Shown in pieces: positions 55,945-63,444 of a stretch of DNA of 64,000 nt (its first letter is position 1; each line of letters begins with the position of its first letter). The stretch is taken from NCBI GenBank assembly GCA_041558415.1, contig JBFFEY010000002.1:95881-159880 (forward strand), in the 5' to 3' direction. The notes beneath the pieces are model-generated. The model searched no databases. It saw nothing but the letters and a program-made list of their open reading frames with translations, and was not told the origin of the DNA. The stretch comes from SG8-39 sp041558415. Its GTDB lineage: Bacteria; Pseudomonadota; Gammaproteobacteria; Burkholderiales; SG8-39. The position numbers and the translations under genes were made by a program.

Positions 55945-56624
55945 CGCGGCGGCGCGTAGGGCTCGTCGGCGGCGACGAACTCGGTCTCCGCGAGCGCGGC
56001 GTTGCGCCAGGCGGCGAAGCTGGCCGTGCCGAGCAGGGTTTCCTGATAGCGGCGCGCGTCGCCCTCGAGGGCGACGCCGTAGGTCACGAAGCGGCTCGCC
56101 ACCGGCGTGAAATAGGCGTCTGCGGCGCAATACTCGCCGAGCAGGAAGCGTCCGCCCTGGCCGAATTCGCGCCGCGTGCGCAGCCAGTGCCCGGTGAGGC
56201 GCTCGATGTCCCGCGCGACCTCCGGGCTCATGCCCTTGCCCGGGTAGTTGCCGCGCAGGTTCATCGGCATCGCGCCGCGCAGGGCGCGATAGCCGGCATG
56301 GAAGTCCGCGGCGAGCGCGCGCGCACGCGCACGTGCTTTCGCATCCTGCGGCCAGACGCCTTTGTCGGGAAACAGCTCGTGCAGCCGCTCGATGATCGCC
56401 AGCGTGTCGAAGGTGGCGAAACCCTCGCCGGGCACGCCCTCCCAGAGCACCGGCACCAGCCGCGACGGCGACAGCGCGGCGATGTTCTGCGCCCAGTCGT
56501 CCGACTCGAACTTGACCATGCGTTCCCGGAACGGGATGCCGAGCTCGGTCAGCGCGAGCCAGGGGCGCGACGACCAGGACGAGTAGTTCTTGTTGGCGAT
56601 GACCAGCGTCAGCGCTGCGCTCAT
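55941..56624 (-). CDS. Glutathione S-transferase family protein
   Basis: The 227 residues have an N-terminal thioredoxin-like domain with YSSWSSRPWLALTELGIPF (probable catalytic Ser) and PSRLVPVLWEG (cis-Pro glutathione site), then an all-helical C-terminal domain. Family members conjugate or isomerise with glutathione in the cytoplasm. The start MSAALTLVIANKNYSSWSSR is typical. Its stop overlaps that of the ATP-grasp gene at CTAG (55941-55944). Confidence 0.9.
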   Translation of the reverse strand: MSAALTLVIANKNYSSWSSRPWLALTELGIPFRERMVKFESDDWAQNIAALSPSRLVPVLWEGVPGEGFATFDTLAIIERLHELFPDKGVWPQDAKARARARALAADFHAGYRALRGAMPMNLRGNYPGKGMSPEVARDIERLTGHWLRTRREFGQGGRFLLGEYCAADAYFTPVASRFVTYGVALEGDARRYQETLLGTASFAAWRNAALAETEFVAADEPYAPPR

Positions 56625-56642
56625 GACTTCATGCGCTTCGGT

Positions 56643-57032
56643 TCAGGGCGCCCAGATGAATTCGACGCGAATGCCGCCCGGCTCGTACAACATGCAGTGT
56701 TTCGCGGGTCCGCCGCGCAGCAATTCCGGTGCAAACTCCACGCGCACCCCAGGATGCTGCGAGGCTTTGCGAAACGTCGCCACGAGCGCCCCTTCGGAAG
56801 CGACGCGCAGCGCGAAATGATGCAGCCCGACGTTTTTTCTGCGGTCGAAGGCCGCCGCGCCCTTGTCCGTCTGCCACAGCGTGACGAAGGCGTTGCCGTT
56901 GGTCACGAAAATTGCCGGGTACTCCGGCACTTCGCGCGCCACCGACCAGCCGAGGGCCTCGGTGAAAAACCCCGCTGTCGCCTCAAGATCGGAAACCGCA
57001 AGTCCGAGATGATGAATTCCGAGTGTGTCCAT
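56643..57032 (-). CDS. VOC (glyoxalase/bleomycin-resistance) family protein
   Basis: The 129 residues contain a two-module vicinal-oxygen-chelate fold: GIHHLGLAVSDLEATAGFFT at the start (first metal His) and VGLHHFALRVASEG in the middle, ending YEPGGIRVEFIWAP with the distal Glu. Members include glyoxalases and dioxygenases; the activity cannot be read here. It lies 18 bases upstream of GST on the same strand, so they may be co-transcribed. Confidence 0.9.
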   Translation of the reverse strand: MDTLGIHHLGLAVSDLEATAGFFTEALGWSVAREVPEYPAIFVTNGNAFVTLWQTDKGAAAFDRRKNVGLHHFALRVASEGALVATFRKASQHPGVRVEFAPELLRGGPAKHCMLYEPGGIRVEFIWAP

Positions 57033-57081
57033 CGGCGTTGCGCTCCCCGGGGTCGAATGCGATGTGCCGCAAGTCTAGCGC

Positions 57082-57525
57082 TCATCGTTCGCGCCGAAGC
57101 CACGCAACGTAATCCCCGTCCGCAATCCGCGGCAGCCCGGCGCACGGGCTGTTGAGGACGTACGTCCAGGCTTCGCACTCGGCGCCGTCGTCGAAGGTGA
57201 CCCGCACCGGCTCGCGGCGGTATTCATGGGGCGGCGGATCGGAGGGCGCGCAGCCCTCGTAGGCGTCGAGCAGGGCGAGCGCGGCTTCGGCGCCGTCGGG
57301 CTCGAGCGCGTAGACCTCGCCTTTGACGCGACCGGCGTCGTCGTCCGTGATGACCAGCCCCGGATAGGAACCGAGGTCGACCAGCGCGCCGCGCACCGTG
57401 GCGAAGCCGACCCGCCGGGCGGCGCGCGCGAGGACCCGGTGCATCTCGTGTCCCGCGCCTTTGCGCAGCGTGCCGTAGACGAAAAGGCGCTGCGTCGCGT
57501 GCCGGACGGTCAGATTGTCGTGCAT
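57082..57525 (-). CDS. Gamma-glutamylcyclotransferase-like protein
   Basis: The 147 residues start MHDNLTVRHATQRLFVYGTL. The motif LFVYGTLRKGAGHEMHRVL is the substrate-binding signature of GGCT/AIG2-like folds, and Glu90 in LLDAYEG is the likely catalytic acid. These enzymes form 5-oxoproline from gamma-glutamyl compounds. With the nearby GST it may belong to glutathione metabolism, which is inference. A much longer frame from 57855 has no supporting similarity. Confidence 0.85.
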   Translation of the reverse strand: MHDNLTVRHATQRLFVYGTLRKGAGHEMHRVLARAARRVGFATVRGALVDLGSYPGLVITDDDAGRVKGEVYALEPDGAEAALALLDAYEGCAPSDPPPHEYRREPVRVTFDDGAECEAWTYVLNSPCAGLPRIADGDYVAWLRRER

Positions 57526-57554
57526 TGCGTCTGGACCCTGCTGCCTTGCGGTGC

Positions 57555-57968
57555 TCAGGACGCCGCCATTCTGTAGGCGATTGCGACGCCGAGCATCGCC
57601 AACACGATCCAGATCACGACGACCACCGCGCCTGCGACACGACTCGCCGGCCCGCCGCCGTGCAGCGTTTGTTGCGCGCGCGCGCGGCACTCGCGCAGAA
57701 CCTCGTCCGGAATCAGGCGAATCGCGAGCGCGATGCCGAGCGGAACGAGGATGAGATCGTCGAGATAACCGAGCACCGGAATGAAATCCGGTATCAGGTC
57801 GATCGGGCTGAGCGCGTAGGCGATGATGCCGGCGACCAGCAGCCGCGCAAGCCACGGCGTGCGCGGATCGCGTGCCGCGAGATACAGGGCGTAGGTGTCC
57901 GCCTTGAGGCGGCGTGCTCGCTGGGTGAGCGTTTCGCGCAGAGCCGGGACTCCCGCAAGGGCAAGCAA
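57555..57968 (-). CDS. DUF1232 (YkvA-like) membrane protein
   Basis: The 137 residues carry YALSPIDLIPDFIPVLGYLD, the diagnostic DUF1232 motif, with two or three hydrophobic segments, the last near the C-terminus (VVVVIWIVLAMLGVAIAY). The role is unknown. It is the first gene of the local minus-strand group DUF1232-GGCT-VOC-GST. Confidence 0.9.
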   Translation of the reverse strand: MLALAGVPALRETLTQRARRLKADTYALYLAARDPRTPWLARLLVAGIIAYALSPIDLIPDFIPVLGYLDDLILVPLGIALAIRLIPDEVLRECRARAQQTLHGGGPASRVAGAVVVVIWIVLAMLGVAIAYRMAAS

Positions 57969-58131
57969 TGATGAACCATCGACCGCGGGAGCGCCCAGCC
58001 CGGGCGACGGGCGGGGACGACGTTGTGCGAAAACGGCAGTGCCTGCCGAAGCAGGCGAGCCGCGCGTGCCAAGCTAGAGGAGGAGGAGGAGGAGGCTAAC
58101 TTCGCGCCGCGCGCTCGCCGCCGCGGTTCAT
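57969..58131. other. Non-coding stretch with a trinucleotide repeat
   Basis: No convincing gene here. It holds six tandem AGG units (58078-58095) and a small GCCTGC/GCAGGC hairpin with a CGAA loop near 58051-58066. It may contain the promoter of the DUF1232 gene, but no good -35/-10 pair was found. Confidence 0.5.
58078..58095. repeat. (AGG)6 trinucleotide repeat
   Basis: Six perfect AGG copies in non-coding DNA between the DUF1232 gene and a possible tiny ORF. Such tracts can vary in length by slippage. Confidence 0.9.
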
Positions 58132-58314
58132 CTACTGTCCCCTTTCGGAGACAGCCCCACCGTACCGGAGGCCGGTGAGAATCCATAGGACAAAGGTCAC
58201 AAGTCGGGCTTTGTGGACAGCTCGAGGGACCGGGCGGGCCGGCCGCGGCCCGTAGCGCTCGGGCCAGGCGCACTCCAAGCCCAGCGCGACATCGACCGGC
58301 TCGCCGCGCCTCAT
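58132..58314 (-). CDS. Possible 60-residue ORF coupled to the upstream small membrane protein
   Basis: This frame begins at an ATG that overlaps the stop of the preceding small gene as ATGA (58311-58314). It encodes a Pro/Arg-rich first half and one hydrophobic segment (ARLVTFVLWILTGLRYGGAV). The overlap resembles the translational coupling used throughout this window. I see no similarity to a known family. The high G+C content makes chance frames common, so this is tentative. Confidence 0.3.
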   Translation of the reverse strand: MRRGEPVDVALGLECAWPERYGPRPARPVPRAVHKARLVTFVLWILTGLRYGGAVSERGQ

Positions 58315-58574
58315 ACCATGGTCCTGCCAGGCTGCTGGGCGGGGACGGAGGGGCGTTGCGGGCCGCCCGTGGGCCGCTCGGCCGGACGCTCGATCACGGA
58401 ACCACCGGGGGCCGCGGGGCTGGCTTCGGCCGGCGCGGTATGGCTGGCGAACAGCAGCGTCATTCCGGCGAGGGCGATGCCGAACGCCAGTCCGGCGGCC
58501 GCGGCGAGCAGGACGAACGACACGAGGTCGAGGACGATGACCCGGGTCGGTGCGGTGGCGGATTGATCTGGCAT
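58311..58574 (-). CDS. Small single- or double-helix membrane protein (87 aa)
   Basis: An unrecognised protein with a short polar start (MPDQSATAPTRVI), a long hydrophobic stretch about 15-45 (VSFVLLAAAAGLAFGIALAG and beyond) and a Pro/Ala/Gly-rich tail. GGAGG stands six bases before the ATG, a good ribosome binding site, which supports expression. It is divergent from the response-regulator gene at 58724 across 149 bases. A periplasm-exposed tail is possible; no function is assigned. Confidence 0.6.
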   Translation of the reverse strand: MPDQSATAPTRVIVLDLVSFVLLAAAAGLAFGIALAGMTLLFASHTAPAEASPAAPGGSVIERPAERPTGGPQRPSVPAQQPGRTMV

Positions 58575-58723
58575 GCGGCCTCCATGAAGACTTTTTCGTC
58601 GCCTGCATTGAAACCGCCCGCCATGGCGCCCGCTGGACGCGAAACTGACGCAGCGCGGGGCAATTCTGGCAATCTGGGGGCAGCGCGGCGGGGGCGCGGC
58701 CGGCCGGCTTACACTCGGTGACC

Positions 58724-59413
58724 ATGACCCGCCGCATTGCACTGGTCGAAGACGATCCTGCGATTCGCGCGAATTACGCCGAAGCCCTGCGCAAGCACGG
58801 CTACGAGGTGGCGGCCTACGCCGGCCGGGACGAGGCGCTCAAGGCCATGAAGACGCGCCTGCCGGACCTTGCCATCATCGACATCGGGCTCGGCAGCGAC
58901 GTCGACGGCGGCTTCGCCCTGTGCCGCGAGCTGCGTGCGCTCTCGGTACACCTGCCGATCATCTTCCTCACCGCGCGCGACAGCGATTTCGACGTGGTTG
59001 CCGGACTGCGCCTCGGTGCCGACGACTACCTGACCAAGGACATCAGCCTGCCGCACCTCACGGCACGTATCGCGGCCCTGTTTCGGCGCAGCGAGCTGGC
59101 ACGTGAGGCCCAGCCGGCCGAAGAACGTCTCGAGCGCGGCGCGTTGTCGCTCGACCTCAAGCGTTTCAGCGTGACCTGGAAAGGCGCGCCCGTCGCGCTC
59201 ACCTTGACCGAATTCTGGATGGTGCACGCGCTCGCCAAGCACCCGGGCCACGTGAAGGATCGCGAACAGCTGATGCACGACGCGAACCTGGTGGTCGACG
59301 ACGCCACGATCACTTCCCACGTCAAGCGCATGCGCCGCAAGTTCCAGGCGGTGGACACGGACTTCGACGCGATCGACACCGTGTACGGCATGGGCTATCG
59401 CTGGAAGGAATGA
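58724..59413 (+). CDS. Response regulator, OmpR-like, of the proteobacterial dedicated-sortase type
   Basis: The 229 residues have a receiver domain with DD at 10-11, phospho-acceptor Asp53 (IIDIGLGSDVDGG), Lys105 (DDYLTKDISLPHL), and a winged-helix output domain (LTLTEFWMVHALAKHPGHVK; GMGYRWKE). The Asp-loop with its extra residues and the YLTKDISLPHLTARIAALFR stretch resemble the response regulator of the proteobacterial dedicated sortase system. ATG 58724 was preferred over GTG 58718. The kinase gene begins four bases after the stop. Confidence 0.85.
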   Translation: MTRRIALVEDDPAIRANYAEALRKHGYEVAAYAGRDEALKAMKTRLPDLAIIDIGLGSDVDGGFALCRELRALSVHLPIIFLTARDSDFDVVAGLRLGADDYLTKDISLPHLTARIAALFRRSELAREAQPAEERLERGALSLDLKRFSVTWKGAPVALTLTEFWMVHALAKHPGHVKDREQLMHDANLVVDDATITSHVKRMRRKFQAVDTDFDAIDTVYGMGYRWKE

Positions 59414-59417
59414 CGCC

Positions 59418-61097
59418 GTGGCGCGCCTGCGCGTCGGCCTGCGCGCGAAGCTCGCGCTCGCCGGACTCGCGGTGCTCGTCCTGCCGCTCGCCGGCGTGCT
59501 CTACGTCAACGAGATGGAACGCCTGCTGCTGGAGGGGCAGACGCAGGCGCTGCTGGCTACCGCGCGCGCCGTCGCGACGGCCTTGCATGAGCGCCCGCAG
59601 CTGCTGACGGCGCTTCCCGAACATGACGACGTGCTGCGTCGCGAGGCAGAGGCGGAACTGCGTCGCCTGAGCGGTGCCGTGGAAGACGATGCGTCGGGCG
59701 AGCCCTCGCCGGTGGCGCTTGCGCGCGAGGCTGCGCTCAAGGCGCAGCGCGCGCAGGAAGACATCGCCGCAATCCTGCGCGGGCTGCAGCGCACGACCTC
59801 GCGCATCTGGGTCGTCAATCGCCGGCTTCAGGTGCTCGCGCTCGCCGGCAGCCTGAAACGCGACGTCGAACCGCTGCCGCCGGTCAAGGGTTGGCGAGCG
59901 GGCTGGCAGCGCGTCGCGGGCTGGCTGATCCAGCGGCCGACCGAGGACTTCGCGGTCTCGCTGCCGGACGACGTCCTCGCCACCGGACGCGACATCTCCG
60001 CCGCGCTGCAGGGCACGCCGGGTACGCGCACCCGCCGCACGCCGGACGGCCGCGCGGTGGTGGTGTCGGCGGCGCATCCGATCTGGAATGGCGACGAGGT
60101 GGCCGGCGCCGTGGTCGTCGAGGAGACGACCAACCCGATTGCCTCTCTGCGCAGCGAGGCGATCGAGCGCCTGCTGCTGTTCACCCTGATCGCATTCGTC
60201 GCAGCGGCGGCGCTGCTCATCGGTTACGCGACGCGCCTGTCGCAGCGCATCCGCAGGTTGCGCGACGAGGCGGAATCGGCGATCGATGCGCGCGGCCGGA
60301 TTTCGCGTCTTGCGACGGGCTCGCACGCCGGCGACGAGATCGGCGATCTGTCGCGCAGTTTCTCCGAGATGCTTGCGCGCCTGGCGCAGCACCACGCCTA
60401 CCTCGAGAGCATGGCCGGGCGGCTTTCGCACGAGCTGCGCACGCCGATCGCCGTGGTGCGCTCCTCGCTCGAGAATCTCGAGCTCGGGCCGACGCCGGAG
60501 GAGGCCAAGCGTTACCTCGCGCGCGCCGAGGAAGGCCTGGCGCGGCTCACGATGATCCTGCAGCGCATGACGGAAGCGTCGCGCCTGGAGCAGAGCCTGC
60601 GCACGGCGGAACGCGAGGCCTACGATCTGGTGCCGGTGGTGCGCGGCTGCGTCGAGGGCTACCGGCTGGCCTACCCGCAGACCACGCTCGAGCTCGATCT
60701 GCCGCAGGGCGCGCTGCGGGTGGCGGGCTCGCCCGACCTGGCGGCGCAACTGCTCGACAAGCTGGTCGAGAACGCGGTCGACTTCGCGCGTCCGGGTACG
60801 CCGGTACGCGTGGCGCTCGAGGCGCGCGAGCGCAGCGCGCTGCTGAGCGTCGCCAACCAGGGCCCCGCGCTGCCGCGCTCGATGCGCGGGCGGCTGTTCG
60901 AATCGATGGTCTCGGTGCGCGAAGCGCAAGGCGGCAAAGGCCCGCACCTCGGCCTCGGGCTGTATGTCGCGCGCCTCATCGCGGAGTTCCACGGCGGCTC
61001 AATCGAGGCGCGCAACCTCCCGACGCGCGACGGCGTGATCGTGCGCGCGCGCTTCGCGCGCGGCTGGGCTGAGTCGCGGCGCGGACAGAAGGACTAG
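59418..61097 (+). CDS. Sensor histidine kinase partnered with the preceding regulator
   Basis: The 559 residues (GTG start) include membrane helices at about 11-30 and 251-272 flanking a periplasmic sensor, HAMP, HisKA with His338 (GRLSHELRTPIAVVRSSLEN), an N-box (LVENAVDFARPG), and LGLGLYVARLIAEFHGG near the end. The G1 box reads NQGPALP (Asn480), where kinases usually have Asp-x-Gly. This layout resembles kinases of the dedicated sortase system. No sortase or sortase substrate is in the window. Confidence 0.86.
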   Translation: MARLRVGLRAKLALAGLAVLVLPLAGVLYVNEMERLLLEGQTQALLATARAVATALHERPQLLTALPEHDDVLRREAEAELRRLSGAVEDDASGEPSPVALAREAALKAQRAQEDIAAILRGLQRTTSRIWVVNRRLQVLALAGSLKRDVEPLPPVKGWRAGWQRVAGWLIQRPTEDFAVSLPDDVLATGRDISAALQGTPGTRTRRTPDGRAVVVSAAHPIWNGDEVAGAVVVEETTNPIASLRSEAIERLLLFTLIAFVAAAALLIGYATRLSQRIRRLRDEAESAIDARGRISRLATGSHAGDEIGDLSRSFSEMLARLAQHHAYLESMAGRLSHELRTPIAVVRSSLENLELGPTPEEAKRYLARAEEGLARLTMILQRMTEASRLEQSLRTAEREAYDLVPVVRGCVEGYRLAYPQTTLELDLPQGALRVAGSPDLAAQLLDKLVENAVDFARPGTPVRVALEARERSALLSVANQGPALPRSMRGRLFESMVSVREAQGGKGPHLGLGLYVARLIAEFHGGSIEARNLPTRDGVIVRARFARGWAESRRGQKD

Positions 61098-61132
61098 AAT
61101 CCGCGCTTCCCCGCCCTGGCAGGGCCCTGCTC

Positions 61133-62662
61133 GTGTCCGTACCACCGTCGTCCGCTGCGCTGTCGACCGACTTCGACCTCCTCGTCATTGGCGGTGGCAT
61201 CAATGGCGCGGGCATCGCGCGCGACGCGGCCGGCCGCGGCCTGCGCGTGCTGCTGGTCGAAAAGGGCGACATCGCCGGCGCCACCTCGTCCTGGTCGTCC
61301 AAGCTGATACACGGCGGCCTGCGCTACCTCGAGCAGTACCAGTTCCGCCTGGTGGCCGAGGCGCTCGCCGAGCGCGAGGTGCTGCTGCGCATCGCCGGGC
61401 ACCTCGTCTGGCCGGCGCAATTCATCGTGCCCCACGTGCGCGAACTGCGCCCGCGCTGGATGATTCGCGCCGGCCTGTTTCTCTACGATCACCTCGCCCG
61501 GCGCGACGCGCTGCCGGGCTCGGCGGCGGTGCGGCTCGACCAGCCCCCCTACGGCGCCGGCCTCAGGGCGGGCCTGACGCACGGTTTCCGCTACGCCGAC
61601 TGCCGGGTCGATGATGCGCGGCTGGTGATCGCCAACGCACGCAGCGCCCGCGCGCTGGGCGCGAGCGTGGCGCCGCGCACCGAGCTGCAGCGCGCGGAAC
61701 GCAGGGACGGTCTTTGGCGGGCGCTGCTGCGCGACGCGCAGGGCAACGAGCGCACGGTCGCGGCACGTGCCGTCGTGAATGCGGCGGGGCCGTGGGTCAA
61801 ATCGGCGCTAAACGATCGGCTCGGCCAGCCGAGCCGGGAGGCGGTGCGCCTCATCCAGGGCAGTCATATCGTGCTGCCGCAGCTGTACGAGGGCGAGCAC
61901 GCCTTCATCCTGCAGAACGACGATCGTCGCGTCGTGTTCATGATCCCGTTCGAGGAGCGCTTCACGCTGGTCGGCACCACCGACGAGCCGCTCGAGGGCG
62001 ATGTGGCGAAGCCGCACGCCAGCGACGCGGAGGTGGCCTACCTCTGCCGCGCGGTGAACCGTTATCTCGCCAAACCCGCCCGGCCCGAGGACGTGGTCTG
62101 GCGTTTCGCCGGCGTGCGCCCGCTGTACGACGATGGCGCGCGCGATCCCGCCTCGATCACGCGCGACTACGTGCTGCGGGTCGACGTGACGGACGACCCG
62201 CACGCGCCGCTGCCGGTGCTCAGCGTCTACGGCGGCAAGATCACCACCTATCGACGGCTGGCCGAGCATGCGCTGGAAAAGCTCGCGCGCTACCTTCCGG
62301 CAATGCGCGAGCCGTGGACGGCGCGCGCCGCGCTGCCGGGCAGCGATTTCGACGATCGCTCACGCAGCGAGGTGCGCGATGCCTTCTACGCCCGCTATCC
62401 GCGCCTGCCGCGGCCGCTGCTGCGCGACCTGTTTCACCGCCACGGCACGCTGGCGCGCGACGTGCTGGCCGATGCGCGCGTGCTCGCCGACCTCGGCGAG
62501 GACTTCGGCGGCGGCCTGACCGAGCGCGAGGTGTGCTATTTCGTCGCACGCGAATGGGCGCAGAGCGCGGACGACATTCTGTGGCGGCGCTCGAAAGCCG
62601 GTCTGCGGCTCGACGCTGTCGCCCGCGCGCGGCTGGCGGACTACCTGGGGCGCGACCGGTGA
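61133..62662 (+). CDS. glpD: Aerobic glycerol-3-phosphate dehydrogenase
   Basis: FAD enzyme at the inner membrane that oxidises glycerol-3-phosphate to dihydroxyacetone phosphate and feeds quinone. The 509 residues start near GTG 61133, with FAD motif LLVIGGGINGAGIARDAAGR, substrate region SSKLIHGGLRYLEQYQFRLV, and the C-terminal GlpD/DAO-C helical domain. Its TGA overlaps the start of the following HAD gene (GTGA). Confidence 0.95.
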   Translation: MSVPPSSAALSTDFDLLVIGGGINGAGIARDAAGRGLRVLLVEKGDIAGATSSWSSKLIHGGLRYLEQYQFRLVAEALAEREVLLRIAGHLVWPAQFIVPHVRELRPRWMIRAGLFLYDHLARRDALPGSAAVRLDQPPYGAGLRAGLTHGFRYADCRVDDARLVIANARSARALGASVAPRTELQRAERRDGLWRALLRDAQGNERTVAARAVVNAAGPWVKSALNDRLGQPSREAVRLIQGSHIVLPQLYEGEHAFILQNDDRRVVFMIPFEERFTLVGTTDEPLEGDVAKPHASDAEVAYLCRAVNRYLAKPARPEDVVWRFAGVRPLYDDGARDPASITRDYVLRVDVTDDPHAPLPVLSVYGGKITTYRRLAEHALEKLARYLPAMREPWTARAALPGSDFDDRSRSEVRDAFYARYPRLPRPLLRDLFHRHGTLARDVLADARVLADLGEDFGGGLTEREVCYFVAREWAQSADDILWRRSKAGLRLDAVARARLADYLGRDR

Positions 62663-63444
62663 GACCCCTCGCCGAGCTCGATGCCTGCGCGATTCGCGGT
62701 GTGCTGTTCGACATCGACGACACGCTGACGACCGACGGCAAGCTCGGCGCGGAAGCCTACGCCGCGCTCGAGCGCCTCAAGCAGGCGGGCAAGCTGCTGG
62801 TGCCGGTGACCGGCCGGCCGGCCGGATGGTGCGATCACATCGCGCGCATGTGGCCGGTCGACGCGGTGGTCGGCGAGAACGGCGCGTTCTACTTCTGGCA
62901 CGACGCGCAGGCCGGCGGGCTCGCTCGGCGCTATCTGGAGTCGGCCGCGGCGCGTGCCGAGCGCCGCGCGCAGCTCGAGGCGATCGCGCGCGACATCCTG
63001 CAAAAAGTGCCGGGCTGCGCGCTGGCCGCCGACCAGGCCTACCGCGAAACGGATCTCGCGATCGATTACTGCGAGGACGTGCCGGCGCTGCCGCTCGAGG
63101 CGGCGGAGCGCATCGCCGTGCTCATGCGCGAAGCCGGGCTGAGCGCCAAGGTCAGCTCGATCCACGTCAACGGCTGGTTTGGCAGCTACGACAAGCTCAC
63201 CATGTGCCGGACGCTGCTGGCCGAGCGCTTCGGCGTCGACGCGGATGCCGACAACCGTGCCTGGGTGTTTGTCGGTGACTCGCCGAACGACGCGCCGATG
63301 TTCGGCTTCTTCGCGCACTCGGTCGGCGTGGCCAACGTCAAGCGATTCGGGGCGCAGCTCGTCGCCGCGCCGAAATTCGTCACGCAGGCGGCGGCAGGAG
63401 CAGGCTTCGCCGAGCTGGCGGCGCACCTTCTGAAGGGCGCCTGA
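62659..63444 (+). CDS. HAD-superfamily phosphatase (Cof-like)
   Basis: The 261 residues start at GTG 62659, overlapping glpD, with HAD motif I LFDIDDTLTTDGKL, motif II in VPVTGRPAGW, and the final motif GDSPNDAPMFGFF. A type IIB cap lies between. Substrates of such enzymes are small sugar or polyol phosphates; coupling to glpD suggests a glycerol-phosphate-like substrate, an inference only. Its stop overlaps the next gene by one base (TGATG). Confidence 0.88.
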   Translation: MRPLAELDACAIRGVLFDIDDTLTTDGKLGAEAYAALERLKQAGKLLVPVTGRPAGWCDHIARMWPVDAVVGENGAFYFWHDAQAGGLARRYLESAAARAERRAQLEAIARDILQKVPGCALAADQAYRETDLAIDYCEDVPALPLEAAERIAVLMREAGLSAKVSSIHVNGWFGSYDKLTMCRTLLAERFGVDADADNRAWVFVGDSPNDAPMFGFFAHSVGVANVKRFGAQLVAAPKFVTQAAAGAGFAELAAHLLKGA

